Source: UBA6197 sp047638075
GTDB taxonomy: Bacteria > Pseudomonadota > Alphaproteobacteria > Rhodobacterales > Rhodobacteraceae
Assembly (NCBI RefSeq): GCF_047638075.1
Contig: NZ_JBLJBV010000029.1
Span: 1 to 64,000, forward strand
Length of the DNA stretch: 64,000 nucleotides
Direction of reading: 5' to 3'
Position 1 is the stretch's first letter; every line of letters starts with the position of its first letter. The position numbers were made by a program, and so were the translations under genes. Under the pieces are notes generated by a model, which worked only from the letters and a program-made list of their open reading frames with translations, did no database searches and was not told the DNA's origin. Positions 1 through 8,562 of this stretch are shown piece by piece.

Positions 1-14
1 CAAGGGAGATAAAA

Positions 15-491
15 ATGATCCGCAGAACATTTCTTGCCCTCAGCACCGCCATGGCCCTCAGCCTGCCGGCCCATGCTGCCGATATGGACATCGTGGATAC
101 AGCGATTGCCGCGGGTGACTTCACTACGCTGGTTGCAGCCGTTCAGGCCGCAGGTCTGGTCGATACGCTGAAAGGTGACGGCCCGTTTACCGTCTTTGCC
201 CCCACCGACGCTGCCTTTGCCGCCCTTCCGGCAGGCACGGTCGATGATTTGCTGAAACCAGAAAACAAGGACAAGTTGACGGCGATCCTCACTTACCACG
301 TTGTGCCCGGCAAAGTGATGTCCACTGACCTGAGTAACAACATGATGGCCAAAACGGCTCAGGGCAGTGAGGTGACAATTACCACAGACGGTGGCGCAAA
401 AGTGGACGGCGCCAATATCACCGCCGCCGACATCGAGGCAACAAACGGCGTGATCCACGTGATCGACGCGGTTATTCTGCCCAAAATGTAA
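15..491 (+). CDS. Fasciclin (FAS1) domain protein, secreted
   Basis: A 158-residue protein with an N-terminal signal peptide (basic start, hydrophobic stretch, cleavage near AHAAD around residue 22) and one FAS1 domain filling the rest. The FAS1 hallmarks are visible: GPFTVFAPTDAAF near residues 56-68, the ILTYHVVPG segment around 91-99, and NGVIHVIDAVILP at the C-terminus. FAS1 domains mediate adhesion or protein-protein contacts, and this form should be periplasmic or secreted. A GGGAGA ribosome-binding site precedes the ATG. A second FAS1 gene follows 64 bases downstream and is clearly a paralogue. The exact role is unknown, as for most bacterial single-FAS1 proteins. Confidence 0.93.
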   Translation: MIRRTFLALSTAMALSLPAHAADMDIVDTAIAAGDFTTLVAAVQAAGLVDTLKGDGPFTVFAPTDAAFAALPAGTVDDLLKPENKDKLTAILTYHVVPGKVMSTDLSNNMMAKTAQGSEVTITTDGGAKVDGANITAADIEATNGVIHVIDAVILPKM

Positions 492-555
492 GCCCCTCTT
501 ATGGCGCCCGGCCAGGCCGCGCGCCATTTTTCACCCCCTTTCAAGGATGGACCTG

Positions 556-1050
556 ATGCTCACGCGCAATCTGAAAATGACACTCATGGGCAGCAGCCTC
601 GCGATCAGCCTGGCTGCCTGCGCCCCGATGCCTGCGGCGCAGCCCGACATCGTCGACATTGCCTCTTCAAACCCGCAATTTTCAACGCTCGTCGCGGCCG
701 TGTCCGCTGCCGGGTTGGTTGATACGCTGAAAAGCCCGGGGCCGTTCACGGTATTTGCCCCCACCAATGACGCCTTCGCGGCATTACCAGCAGGCACCGT
801 CGACAGTCTGCTCAAGCCTGAGAACAAGGATAAACTGACCAAGATCCTAACCTACCACGTCGTCCCAGGCGCAGTGACAGCGGATCAACTGGCGGGCAAA
901 CGCATGGATGTGGCCACTGTTGAGGGCCAGACCGTGCACCTGGATGGCCGCAACGGCGTAAAGGTAAACCGCGCCAACGTTACAACGGCCGACATCAGCG
1001 CCAGCAACGGTGTCATTCACATCATCGACCGCGTGCTTTTGCCAAAGTAA
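556..1050 (+). CDS. Fasciclin (FAS1) domain lipoprotein
   Basis: A second single-FAS1 protein, 164 residues from the chosen ATG. An alternative in-frame ATG lies nine bases upstream, but the AAGGA motif at 543-547 is correctly spaced only for 556. The N-terminus carries a lipobox (SLAAC followed by APM), so the mature protein is probably lipid-anchored, unlike the upstream copy. The core is nearly identical to the first gene: GPFTVFAPTNDAF, LKPENKDKL and ILTYHVVPG recur, and the protein ends in NGVIHIIDRVLLPK. This indicates a tandem duplication followed by divergence of the sorting signal. Probably co-transcribed with the upstream gene. Confidence 0.92.
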   Translation: MLTRNLKMTLMGSSLAISLAACAPMPAAQPDIVDIASSNPQFSTLVAAVSAAGLVDTLKSPGPFTVFAPTNDAFAALPAGTVDSLLKPENKDKLTKILTYHVVPGAVTADQLAGKRMDVATVEGQTVHLDGRNGVKVNRANVTTADISASNGVIHIIDRVLLPK

Positions 1051-1062
1051 ATCTTCCGGGCT

Positions 1063-1141
1063 TTTCTTTGGGAAAATACTCCCGCCGGAGGCTCCTATCC
1101 AAAAACAGGTGCCTCCGGCGGGAGTATTTCTCCCAAAGAAA
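1063..1141. repeat. Palindromic repeat, copy A
   Basis: A long imperfect palindrome between the convergent FAS1 and clpB genes. The left arm (1063-1092) and right arm (1111-1141) pair over about 30 bases with one bulged base, around an 18-base loop. The inner part of the stem, AAATACTCCCGCCGGAGGC, is shared exactly with a second palindrome at 38910-38996. The outer arms (TTTCTTTGGG here) differ from that copy but remain self-complementary. It probably forms a hairpin in RNA from either strand and may terminate the FAS1 transcript. The shared core marks it as a dispersed repeat and not a chance terminator. Confidence 0.85.
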
Positions 1142-1151
1142 CGCGAACATC

Positions 1152-1176
1152 AAAAAGGGGGGCATTAAAGCCCCCC
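1152..1176 (-). terminator. Rho-independent terminator of clpB
   Basis: On the minus strand, ten bases past the clpB stop, a GGGGGGC / GCCCCCC stem with a six-base loop is followed by a run of five T. This is a textbook intrinsic terminator for clpB. Confidence 0.88.
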
Positions 1177-1185
1177 ACCTCTCGC

Positions 1186-3801
1186 TCAGTGCAGCGCGAC
1201 ACCTTCGGGCGTTGACCTGTCAGATCTTGAAACGTGCTCTCCAACCTTCAAGCCATCATCACTGGCCGAAACGGTAACCGTATCGCCGTCCATGACGGTA
1301 CCGGCCAAAATCATCTCGGCAAGTGGATCTTGCAGATGGCGCTGGATTACCCGTTTCAGCGGGCGGGCGCCAAACACCGGGTCATAGCCTTCATCCGCCA
1401 GCCATTTACGGGCAGCATCATTCAACTCAAGCGTAATTTTGCGCCCGGCCAGCCGGTTTTGCAACCGCCGCATCTGAATGGTCACGATACCGTCCATGTC
1501 AGAGCGGGTCAGCCGGTCGAAGATGATGGTTTCATCCAGACGGTTCAGGAACTCGGGGCGAAAATGGGCCCGCACCGCTTCCATCACCTCGGCCTGCGCG
1601 GCAGAGCTATCAGAGCCCTCGGGCAACCGGCTTAGCGCCTGTGACCCAAGGTTTGACGTCAACACGATCAGCGTCTGCTTGAAGTCTACCGTGCGGCCCT
1701 GCCCATCGGTCAGCACCCCGTCATCCAGCACCTGCAACAGCACGTTGAATACATCGGGGTGCGCCTTTTCGACCTCATCGAACAGAACCACCTGATAGGG
1801 GCGGCGGCGCACGGCCTCGGTCAAGACACCGCCTTCATCATAGCCCACATAGCCCGGCGGCGCGCCGATCAGCCTGGCAACGGCGTGTTTTTCCATGAAT
1901 TCACTCATGTCGATGCGCACCATCGCACTATCATCGTCAAAGAGATATTCTGCCACCGCCTTGGTCAACTCGGTTTTACCCACACCCGTGGGGCCCAGAA
2001 ACAGGAAGCTGCCCAAGGGCCGCCCCTCGTCGTTCAGGCCCGCGCGCGCCCGGCGCACCGCATTGGAAACGGCTGTCACCGCCCGCCGCTGGCCGATCAC
2101 GCGTTTGCCCAGCTCTTCTTCCATCTTCAGCAGTTTTTCGCGTTCGCCTTCCAGCATTTTCGAGGTCGGAATCCCGGTCCAGCGTTCGACCACCTCGGCA
2201 ATCTGTTCGGGTCGGACCGCCTCTTCCACCATCAGCCCATCTTCGCGCGTCTCGGCCTCGGCCAACTGCTTTTCAAGCCCCGGTATCACGCCGTAAGACA
2301 GCTCGCCCGCCTTCGCCAGATTGCCCTCGCGCTTGGCATGCTCCAGTTCGGCCCGCGCCCGGTCGAGTTGTTCTTTCAACCCGCGCGAGGTTTCCAGCGT
2401 GTCACGCTCCGCCTGCCATTTTGCGGTCATCTCATTGCTGCGGTCCTGAAGATCCGCCAGTTCCTTTTCCAACCGCTCCAGCCGATCGCGGCTGGCGGCA
2501 TCGTCTTCTTTCTTCAGCGCCTCAGCCTCGATCTGCAACTGCAGGATCGAACGGTCGAGCGCATCCAGTTCCTCGGGTTTGCTATCCAGTTCCATGCGCA
2601 GCCTTGACGCCGCCTCATCGACAAGGTCGATGGCCTTGTCGGGCAGGAAACGGTCGGTGATATACCGGTGCGACAGCGTCGCCGCCGCGACCAAGGCACT
2701 GTCCGAGACCCGCACCCCGTGGTGCAGCTCGTACTTCTCCTTGATCCCGCGCAGGATGCTGATCGTGTCTTCGACAGTTGGTTCTGTCACCATCACCGGT
2801 TGGAAACGCCGCGCAAGGGCTGCGTCCTTTTCCACATATTTGCGATATTCATCCAGCGTGGTCGCGCCGACACAATGCAGCTCGCCGCGCGCCAATGCCG
2901 GCTTGATCAGGTTCGCGGCATCCATCGCGCCATCGGCCTTGCCGGCCCCAACCAGCGTGTGCATCTCGTCGATAAAGACGATGATTTCGCCTGCCGCTGC
3001 CTCGATCTCTTTCAGAACCGCTTTCAGGCGTTCCTCGAATTCGCCGCGGTACTTTGCCCCGGCGATCAGCGCGCCCATATCCAGCGCCATCAGCTTCTTG
3101 TTGCGCAGCGATTCCGGCACATCGCCATTGATGATGCGCAGGGCGAGGCCCTCGGCAATCGCGGTCTTGCCTACGCCCGGTTCGCCGATCAGCACCGGGT
3201 TGTTCTTCGTGCGGCGGCTTAGCACCTGCATCGTCCGGCGAATCTCATCATCGCGGCCAATGATCGGGTCGATCTTGCCCTCTTCGGCGGCCTCGGTCAG
3301 GTCGCGCGCGTATTTCTTCAGCGCGTCATAGCCGTCTTCGGCGCTGGCGCTGTCGGCGGTGCGGCCCTTGCGGATATCGTTGATTGCAGAGTTCAGCTTT
3401 TGCGCGGTCACGGCGCCAGCGTCCAGCGCGTCCTTGGCCTTGGTGTTGACCATCGCCAGCGCCATCAGCACCCGTTCCACCGGAACAAAGGAATCCCCCG
3501 CCTTCTTGGCCAGCTTTTCAGCCTCGTCCAATACCCGGACCAGGTTTTGCTCGACATAGACCTGCCCGTCACCGCCGGACACTTTCGGCAGTTTCGACAC
3601 CGCTTGATTTACCGCGTCAATCACGCGTTCGGGGGCACCCCCGGCACGACTGATCAGATTGGCCGACAGGCCCTGATCATCATCCATCAATGCTTTCAAA
3701 AGATGCTCGGGCACCACACGCTGGTGGCCTTCGCGCATCGCAATGGTCTGGGCAGACTGCAAAAATCCGCGCGACCGCTCGGTGAACTTTTCCATGTTCA
3801 T
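1186..3801 (-). CDS. clpB: ATP-dependent disaggregase ClpB
   Basis: ClpB, the Hsp100 disaggregase that works with DnaK to rescue aggregated proteins in the cytoplasm. The 871 residues match the usual length. In order they show: the N-terminal Clp repeat domain starting NMEKFTERSRGF; the first AAA+ module with Walker A GEPGVGKT at about 206-213 and the VFIDEMHTLVGAG Walker B region; the coiled-coil middle domain at roughly 400-530, rich in Glu/Lys/Arg; the second AAA+ module with GPTGVGKT at about 604-611; and a C-terminal D2-small domain. The ATG at 3801 is preferred over 3807 because AAGGGA sits six bases upstream of it. It has its own terminator and a heat-shock-like promoter. Confidence 0.97.
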   Translation of the reverse strand: MNMEKFTERSRGFLQSAQTIAMREGHQRVVPEHLLKALMDDDQGLSANLISRAGGAPERVIDAVNQAVSKLPKVSGGDGQVYVEQNLVRVLDEAEKLAKKAGDSFVPVERVLMALAMVNTKAKDALDAGAVTAQKLNSAINDIRKGRTADSASAEDGYDALKKYARDLTEAAEEGKIDPIIGRDDEIRRTMQVLSRRTKNNPVLIGEPGVGKTAIAEGLALRIINGDVPESLRNKKLMALDMGALIAGAKYRGEFEERLKAVLKEIEAAAGEIIVFIDEMHTLVGAGKADGAMDAANLIKPALARGELHCVGATTLDEYRKYVEKDAALARRFQPVMVTEPTVEDTISILRGIKEKYELHHGVRVSDSALVAAATLSHRYITDRFLPDKAIDLVDEAASRLRMELDSKPEELDALDRSILQLQIEAEALKKEDDAASRDRLERLEKELADLQDRSNEMTAKWQAERDTLETSRGLKEQLDRARAELEHAKREGNLAKAGELSYGVIPGLEKQLAEAETREDGLMVEEAVRPEQIAEVVERWTGIPTSKMLEGEREKLLKMEEELGKRVIGQRRAVTAVSNAVRRARAGLNDEGRPLGSFLFLGPTGVGKTELTKAVAEYLFDDDSAMVRIDMSEFMEKHAVARLIGAPPGYVGYDEGGVLTEAVRRRPYQVVLFDEVEKAHPDVFNVLLQVLDDGVLTDGQGRTVDFKQTLIVLTSNLGSQALSRLPEGSDSSAAQAEVMEAVRAHFRPEFLNRLDETIIFDRLTRSDMDGIVTIQMRRLQNRLAGRKITLELNDAARKWLADEGYDPVFGARPLKRVIQRHLQDPLAEMILAGTVMDGDTVTVSASDDGLKVGEHVSRSDRSTPEGVALH

Positions 3802-3874
3802 CGGCATTCCCTTTCGTCAAAGCCCCCGGCATGCAACTGCCCATTGTGGCACAGCCCGTCCGGGTCTTGGTAAG

Positions 3875-3904
3875 AAAATGAGGGCGCCGAATAGATGGTT
3901 CAAG
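3875..3904 (-). promoter_or_regulatory. Candidate RpoH (sigma-32) promoter of clpB
   Basis: On the minus strand, CTTGAA (plus 3899-3904) is followed after 14 bases by CCCTCATTTT (plus 3875-3884). This resembles the heat-shock consensus CTTGAA - spacer - CCCCATNT. It lies about 75 bases upstream of the clpB ATG. The gene's identity as a heat-shock gene supports the call; the start site is not proven. Confidence 0.55.
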
Positions 3905-4093
3905 GGGTTGCACCCCGGTGCGACAGAAAATCACGGCGCGGGCAGCGGCGCGCAACCACTTGTCAACGTCATCGCACAACCGTTTCGGCCCCAACCGGAT
4001 GGGCCGCGCCGCAAAACCGGCGGGCGTTATTGAAACCTTGACGGGCAGGGCATGGCACCCCATGACGGACCAACCCAGACCCCGGAGGCCCAA

Positions 4094-4816
4094 ATGACCG
4101 CTGATACCCCATCCCTGCCCCTGCGCGATGACCGCCTGATCGTCGCCCTTGACGTTCCGAATGCGCTTGAGGGGCTGGCGCTGGCCGAAAGGCTGGGCGA
4201 TGCCGTATCCTTTTACAAGATCGGGCTGGGCATGTTGACCGGTGGCGGCCTTGCGCTGGCCAATGAGCTAAAATCAGAACACGGCAAGCGCATCTTTCTG
4301 GATATGAAGCTGTTCGACATCGGCGCCACGATCGAGGCTGCGGTGCGCGGCCTTGCGCAGTTCGATCTGGATTTTCTGACCGTCCACGGCGACCCGCATG
4401 TGGTGCGCGCCGCAAAAGAAGGCGCCGCCGGCAAAGACCTGAAAATCCTCGCCGTCACCATCCTGACCTCGCTGGACCGCAGCGATCTGGACGGTGCGCT
4501 GATCCGCCCCGGCGATATTGCCGGTCTGGTCGTCGAACGCGCCGCCCGCGCGTTTGAGGCCGGGGCCGATGGCGTCATTGCCAGCCCGCAAGAGGCCGCT
4601 GCAATCCGCACTCTGCCGCAGGCGGTGGGCCGGCTGATCGTCACCCCCGGCGTGCGCCCCGCGGGCGCCGATCTGGGCGATCAAAAGCGGGTTGAAACCC
4701 CTGCCATGGCCATCGCCCACGGGGCCGACCATATCGTCGTTGGCCGCCCGATCTGGCGCGCACCCGATCCCCGCGCCGCCGCACAGGCCATTCTGGCAGA
4801 ATTGGCCACGGCCTAA
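4094..4816 (+). CDS. pyrF: Orotidine 5'-phosphate decarboxylase
   Basis: PyrF catalyses the last step of de novo UMP synthesis, decarboxylating OMP. The 240-residue protein has the catalytic signature DMKLFDIGATIEAAV (Asp-x-Lys-x-x-Asp), the N-terminal strand LIVALDVPN, and the phosphate-binding VTPGVRP and HIVVGRPI segments of the TIM barrel. The start at 4094 is set by GGAGG at 4084-4088. An upstream in-frame ATG at 4052 would add 14 residues with no family match. It is transcribed divergently from clpB and convergently with the nfeD-like gene, so probably a single-gene unit. Confidence 0.96.
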   Translation: MTADTPSLPLRDDRLIVALDVPNALEGLALAERLGDAVSFYKIGLGMLTGGGLALANELKSEHGKRIFLDMKLFDIGATIEAAVRGLAQFDLDFLTVHGDPHVVRAAKEGAAGKDLKILAVTILTSLDRSDLDGALIRPGDIAGLVVERAARAFEAGADGVIASPQEAAAIRTLPQAVGRLIVTPGVRPAGADLGDQKRVETPAMAIAHGADHIVVGRPIWRAPDPRAAAQAILAELATA

Positions 4817-4830
4817 GACCCGCCTTTCCG

Positions 4831-4853
4831 GGGCGCGCCGAAAATGCGCGCCC
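4831..4853. terminator. Hairpin between convergent pyrF and nfeD-like genes
   Basis: A perfect 8-bp stem (GGGCGCGC / GCGCGCCC) with a seven-base loop lies between the two stop codons and touches the nfeD-like stop. Neither side has a strong T run, so this is a probable bidirectional terminator of moderate strength. Confidence 0.5.
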
Positions 4854-5128
4854 TAGTTATCGTTGATATCGCGGTCCCAGAGCTTCACCTGCCCCGGTCG
4901 CACCCCGACAACCCGGCGCAAGATCGCCCAGGCCAACAGCCCCCCCAACGCCGCCACCAGCAGCATCAAAGGCAGCGATCCGCCTAAAACCCCCAGCCAG
5001 ATCAGCACCCCCACCAGCGCAATGCCTATGGCGGTGCCCAGCAATACAAACCCCGGTATCAGCATCTCGGCCGCGCCCAGCACCACGCCCGCCGCGATCC
5101 ATATCCAGGCTTCCTGCCACCACATCAT
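4853..5128 (-). CDS. NfeD-like membrane protein
   Basis: A 91-residue protein with three hydrophobic segments (about 8-24, 27-46 and 50-68) and a short polar tail. It matches the short NfeD-type (YbbK-class) membrane partners that are almost always encoded next to an SPFH/stomatin gene. Its ATG overlaps the stop of the upstream SPFH gene by four bases, indicating translational coupling. Proteins of this pair are thought to act in membrane quality control or microdomain organisation. The C-terminal OB-fold of long NfeD proteins is absent or very short here. Confidence 0.85.
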   Translation of the reverse strand: MMWWQEAWIWIAAGVVLGAAEMLIPGFVLLGTAIGIALVGVLIWLGVLGGSLPLMLLVAALGGLLAWAILRRVVGVRPGQVKLWDRDINDN

Positions 5129-6006
5129 GCCTTCCCCTTCAGCAGTGAAAACGCATCGCCAAACGCCTCAAGCGCGGCGGTGGGTAGCAAAATCGTCTGT
5201 TTCCCCGCCCCCGACCCTACCTGCGCCAGCGCCTCGACCTGCTTCAGCGCTACCTGATACTGTGCCGCCTCCAGCCCGTTTTCCTTGATCGCCACCGCGA
5301 CAACCTGCGTCGCATAAGCCTCGGCATCGGCCGAGATCCGGCGCGCCTTGGCCATCTGTTCAGCGGCGTAAAGCTCGGCGTCGGCGGCCAGCTCAACCGC
5401 CCGGCGCTTGCCCTCGGCCTCGGTCACCTGCGCGCGCCGCGCACGTTCGGCGTTCAACTGTTGCAGCATCGCCTGCCGGGTGGCGTCATCCAGATTGACG
5501 TCCAGAATCTCGGCCCGCGTCACCTCGATCCCCCAGTCGTCAACCATCGCGGCCACCTGTTCGCGGATCTTGCCGGTCAGCTCGGTGCGGTTCGACTGAA
5601 CCTGATCCAGTTCCATCTTGCCAATCTCGGATCGCACGATCCCCGCCACTGTGGTGGCAATCGCGGCATCCACATCGCGGATCCGGTAGACCGTCTTTTC
5701 CGGCTCGATGATGCGGTAAAACACGCTGGTTTCCACCTTTACCAACACGTTGTCGGTGGTAATCGCGTCCTGCTGGGCCGTGGGCAACTGCCGTTCAAGC
5801 ACCGAAATGCGGTGCGCGACGCTATCCAGAAACGGCACAATGAAGTTGATCCCCGGCCCCAGAACCGCGCGCAGACGGCCAAACCGTTCAACCACATGCT
5901 TTTCTGATTGCGGCACGATCCGAACCCCTAACCACGCCGTAAGAAACAGGAATATGGCGACCGCCAGCAGCACTCCGTTTACCCCGATAAATTCCTGCAC
6001 ACTCAT
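5125..6006 (-). CDS. SPFH/Band 7 (stomatin-like, QmcA-type) protein
   Basis: A 293-residue membrane-anchored protein with one N-terminal transmembrane helix (about residues 9-27) followed by the SPFH/Band 7 domain. VRIVPQSEKHVVERFGRL is the family entry motif, and the DNVLVKVETSVFYRI and IRSEIGKMELDQV type segments follow. The C-terminal half is an Ala/Glu-rich helix (RRAQVTEAEGKRRAVELAA) that typically drives oligomerisation, ending in a Leu/Ala-rich tail. Of two consecutive ATG codons, 6006 is better spaced from GAGGA at 6013-6017. The gene forms a two-gene operon with the NfeD-like gene and resembles E. coli QmcA/YbbK. Confidence 0.93.
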   Translation of the reverse strand: MSVQEFIGVNGVLLAVAIFLFLTAWLGVRIVPQSEKHVVERFGRLRAVLGPGINFIVPFLDSVAHRISVLERQLPTAQQDAITTDNVLVKVETSVFYRIIEPEKTVYRIRDVDAAIATTVAGIVRSEIGKMELDQVQSNRTELTGKIREQVAAMVDDWGIEVTRAEILDVNLDDATRQAMLQQLNAERARRAQVTEAEGKRRAVELAADAELYAAEQMAKARRISADAEAYATQVVAVAIKENGLEAAQYQVALKQVEALAQVGSGAGKQTILLPTAALEAFGDAFSLLKGKA

Positions 6007-6123
6007 CATAATTCCTCACTGCCCAACGGTTGAAATCCCGCCGCAACCATGGCCTGATCACGCCCCCGGTTCAAGCCAATCCGCTATCCAATCGCATCTG
6101 TGGTCTGCTATAAAGGGCGCATC

Positions 6124-7392
6124 ATGCCAACGCCCACCCCGCACGCACTTTGCCGCGATTGCCTGACGCGAATTACCCCGGCCAGCCGCTGCCCCGCCTG
6201 CGGCAGCCCGCGCGTGATTGCGCACCCGGAACTCTTTTCGCTGGCCATCGCCCATATTGATTGCGACGCCTTCTATGCGTCGGTCGAAAAGCGCGACAAC
6301 CCTGCCCTTGCCGCCCGCCCGGTTATCGTTGGCGGCGGCACGCGCGGCGTGGTTTCCACCTGCTGTTATATAGCGCGTATTTCGGGCGTGCGCTCCGCGA
6401 TGCCGATGTTTCAGGCGTTAAAGCTCTGCCCGGATGCGGTGGTGATCCATCCACGCATGTCACATTATGCCAAGGTGTCGCACGCGATCCGCGCGATGAT
6501 GGCGCGCCTTACCCCCTTGATCGAACCCTTGTCGCTGGACGAGGCGTTTCTGGATCTGACCGGAACCGAGCGCCTGCACCACGCCCCCCCGGCCCTTTTG
6601 ATGGCCCGCCTTGCCCGCCAGATTGAAACAGAACTGGGGGTCACAGCCTCGGTCGGGCTGTCGCACAACAAATTCCTCGCCAAGATCGCGTCCGATCTGG
6701 ATAAGCCGCGCGGCTTTTCGGTCATCGGGCGCGCCGATACAGAAGAATTTCTGCGTGACAAACCCGTGCGCATCCTCTGGGGCGTCGGGGCGGCTACGCA
6801 AACCGCGCTGGCCGCCGCTGGCATCCGCACACTGGCCGATATTCGCCGCGCTGACCGTGCGGGCCTGATCCGCCGTTTTGGCACCTCGGGCGAACGGATC
6901 TGGCAACTTGCCCACGGTCAGGATCAGCGCCGCGTCACCGCCGATGCGCCGGCAAAATCCATCTCGAACGAAACCACCTTCACCACCGACATTGCAGACC
7001 GCGCAGCGCTGGAACGCCAGCTTTGGCCGCTATGCGAACAGGTCTCCAGACGGATGAAGGCCGCCGGATTGGTCGGGCGCACCGCCATGCTTAAACTGCG
7101 CCGCGCCGATTTCACCGCCCTTAGCCGCCGCAGCGCGCTGCATGACCCAACACAATTGGCCGATACGCTGTTTCGCGCCGCCACCGCGCTACTGGCCGCT
7201 GTGGTCGAGCCCGGCCCCTTTCGGCTGATCGGAATCGGCCTATCAGACCTGACCGCCGCCACTACCGATGATCCGCCAGGGGATCTGCTGGACCCGACCG
7301 CCCCCGCGCGCGCGCGCGCCGAACGCGCGGCTGACGCGATCCGCGCCCGTTTTGGACCCGACGCAATCAAAAAGGGCCGCAGTTTGCCCTGA
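6124..7392 (+). CDS. dinB: DNA polymerase IV (Y family) with N-terminal zinc-ribbon-like motif
   Basis: A 422-residue Y-family translesion polymerase. The palm motifs are clear: HIDCDAFYASVE (first catalytic acid), the VSTCCYIAR fingers region, and SLDEAFLDLTG with the paired acidic residues. These are followed by the helix-hairpin-helix thumb and the little-finger domain. It differs from E. coli DinB in an extra N-terminal module with cysteines at 10, 13, 23 and 26, a CxxC-x9-CxxC arrangement likely to bind zinc. The ATG at 6124 follows AAAGGG at 6112-6117. No obvious LexA-type box was seen upstream. Confidence 0.95.
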   Translation: MPTPTPHALCRDCLTRITPASRCPACGSPRVIAHPELFSLAIAHIDCDAFYASVEKRDNPALAARPVIVGGGTRGVVSTCCYIARISGVRSAMPMFQALKLCPDAVVIHPRMSHYAKVSHAIRAMMARLTPLIEPLSLDEAFLDLTGTERLHHAPPALLMARLARQIETELGVTASVGLSHNKFLAKIASDLDKPRGFSVIGRADTEEFLRDKPVRILWGVGAATQTALAAAGIRTLADIRRADRAGLIRRFGTSGERIWQLAHGQDQRRVTADAPAKSISNETTFTTDIADRAALERQLWPLCEQVSRRMKAAGLVGRTAMLKLRRADFTALSRRSALHDPTQLADTLFRAATALLAAVVEPGPFRLIGIGLSDLTAATTDDPPGDLLDPTAPARARAERAADAIRARFGPDAIKKGRSLP

Positions 7393-7401
7393 TACGCGAC
7401 C

Positions 7402-8268
7402 CTACTCTGCCGCCAATGCCCCTGCGGCCCCGTTCATCATGCAAATCCGGCCGATGATTCGGCCCATCATTGCGGCAAAGGCGTCAAAATCGACACTGGG
7501 GCGCACCGTCCGCTCGTTCATATAAAGCGCCCGGTCGATCTCTACCTGAATGGCGTGGCGGTTATGTGACGGGCGGCCATAGGTCTGCGTGATATAGGCC
7601 CCGGCGAAAGGGGCGTTGCGGCTGACGCGCAACCCCTCGGCGGCAAAAGCCGCCTCCACCGCCGCCATCACCTCTTTGCCAGCCGCGGCGCCATAGCGGT
7701 CGCCCAACACGATCTCGGGGCGTTTCGGCCCCATCGCCTCCAAGGCCTCATGCGGCATCGAATGCACATCAATCAGAATCGATTGCCCAAACTCTGCCTG
7801 CGCGGCCCCCAGCAGGCGCGCCAAAGCGGCGTGATAGGGCCGCCAGACGGATTCAATCCGCGCCTCGGCCTCGGCGCGGCTGATCTTGCCCGAATAGATC
7901 AAACGGCCCGCAGCCACCACACGGGGTATCACCCCCAACCCGGCACTGATGCGCGGATTAAGGTGTTGCGGGCGAATCCCCTCGATCAGGGCTGGGTCCA
8001 ACTCGTCAGCGCCGCGATTGAGGTCAAGCCAGGCACGCGGCGCCAGGGCCGCAATCATCGGGGCGCCATACTCCGGCGCTGATTCCAACAGCTGATCCAC
8101 AAAGGCATCTTCCGACGACCGCACCTGCCGCTCATCCAGCACCGTGCGACGCAGAAAATCTGCCGGATAGTTGCGCCCGGAATGCGGCGACGCAAAAACC
8201 ACGCCGCTCAAGGGCTTGCGCGGCAACCTAAGCTGGAACGGAGCAGCCCCGAAAGGCGACATGGCCAT
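7402..8268 (-). CDS. N-formylglutamate amidohydrolase family protein
   Basis: A 288-residue hydrolase of the N-formylglutamate amidohydrolase (HutG-type) family, which releases formate and glutamate at the end of one histidine-degradation route. The zinc-enzyme motif SPHSGRNYP occurs near residue 28, RSSEDAFVDQLL follows, and further conserved positions are DLNRGADELD, the ILIDVHSMPHE segment with likely metal and catalytic residues, and RNAPFAGAYITQTYG. GGGAGG precedes the ATG. No other hut genes are nearby, so the substrate is inferred from the family only. It converges on dinB, with nine bases between stops. Confidence 0.9.
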   Translation of the reverse strand: MAMSPFGAAPFQLRLPRKPLSGVVFASPHSGRNYPADFLRRTVLDERQVRSSEDAFVDQLLESAPEYGAPMIAALAPRAWLDLNRGADELDPALIEGIRPQHLNPRISAGLGVIPRVVAAGRLIYSGKISRAEAEARIESVWRPYHAALARLLGAAQAEFGQSILIDVHSMPHEALEAMGPKRPEIVLGDRYGAAAGKEVMAAVEAAFAAEGLRVSRNAPFAGAYITQTYGRPSHNRHAIQVEIDRALYMNERTVRPSVDFDAFAAMMGRIIGRICMMNGAAGALAAE

Positions 8269-8420
8269 TTGCCCTCCCTTAATCCCACCAACTATACAGC
8301 AAATCGATTCTGCACCAAAAGCCCTTGAAAGCTCTGACGACTCCTTTTATAGACCCCCCAGACCGACGCGGTTCCGCCCGCGTCCTATTTGTTTGGGGCA
8401 GGTGGAATCATTCGGGTTGT

Positions 8421-8495
8421 GGGCGGTTAGCTCAGCGGTAGAGCACTACGTTGACATCGTAGTGGCCACTGGTTCGATCCCAGTACCGCCCACCA
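8421..8495 (+). tRNA. tRNA-Val (anticodon GAC)
   Basis: A full cloverleaf can be folded: acceptor GGGCGGT / ACCGCCC, D stem GCTC / GAGC, anticodon stem CTACG / CGTAG with loop TTGACAT, and T stem ACTGG / CCAGT with TTCGATC. The anticodon is GAC (8453-8455), decoding GUC/GUU valine codons. The discriminator A and the CCA end (8493-8495) are genomically encoded. Confidence 0.97.
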
Positions 8496-8503
8496 TTTTC
8501 ACC

Positions 8504-8517
8504 GCCCCCTCGGGGGC
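8504..8517 (+). terminator. Short GC hairpin after tRNA-Val
   Basis: GCCCC-CTCG-GGGGC forms a tight stem nine bases after the tRNA CCA end, between it and rpmJ. There is no T run after it, so it may be a processing or attenuation element and not a strong terminator. Confidence 0.3.
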
Positions 8518-8562
8518 CCAAAGGTTTCATGGCGCGACGGCGCCGCGAATAGGAGAAGACCA

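Noticed and set aside
1759..2607. 282-codon plus-strand open frame inside clpB
   Set aside because: It lies fully opposite the clpB coding sequence and has no start signal or family match.
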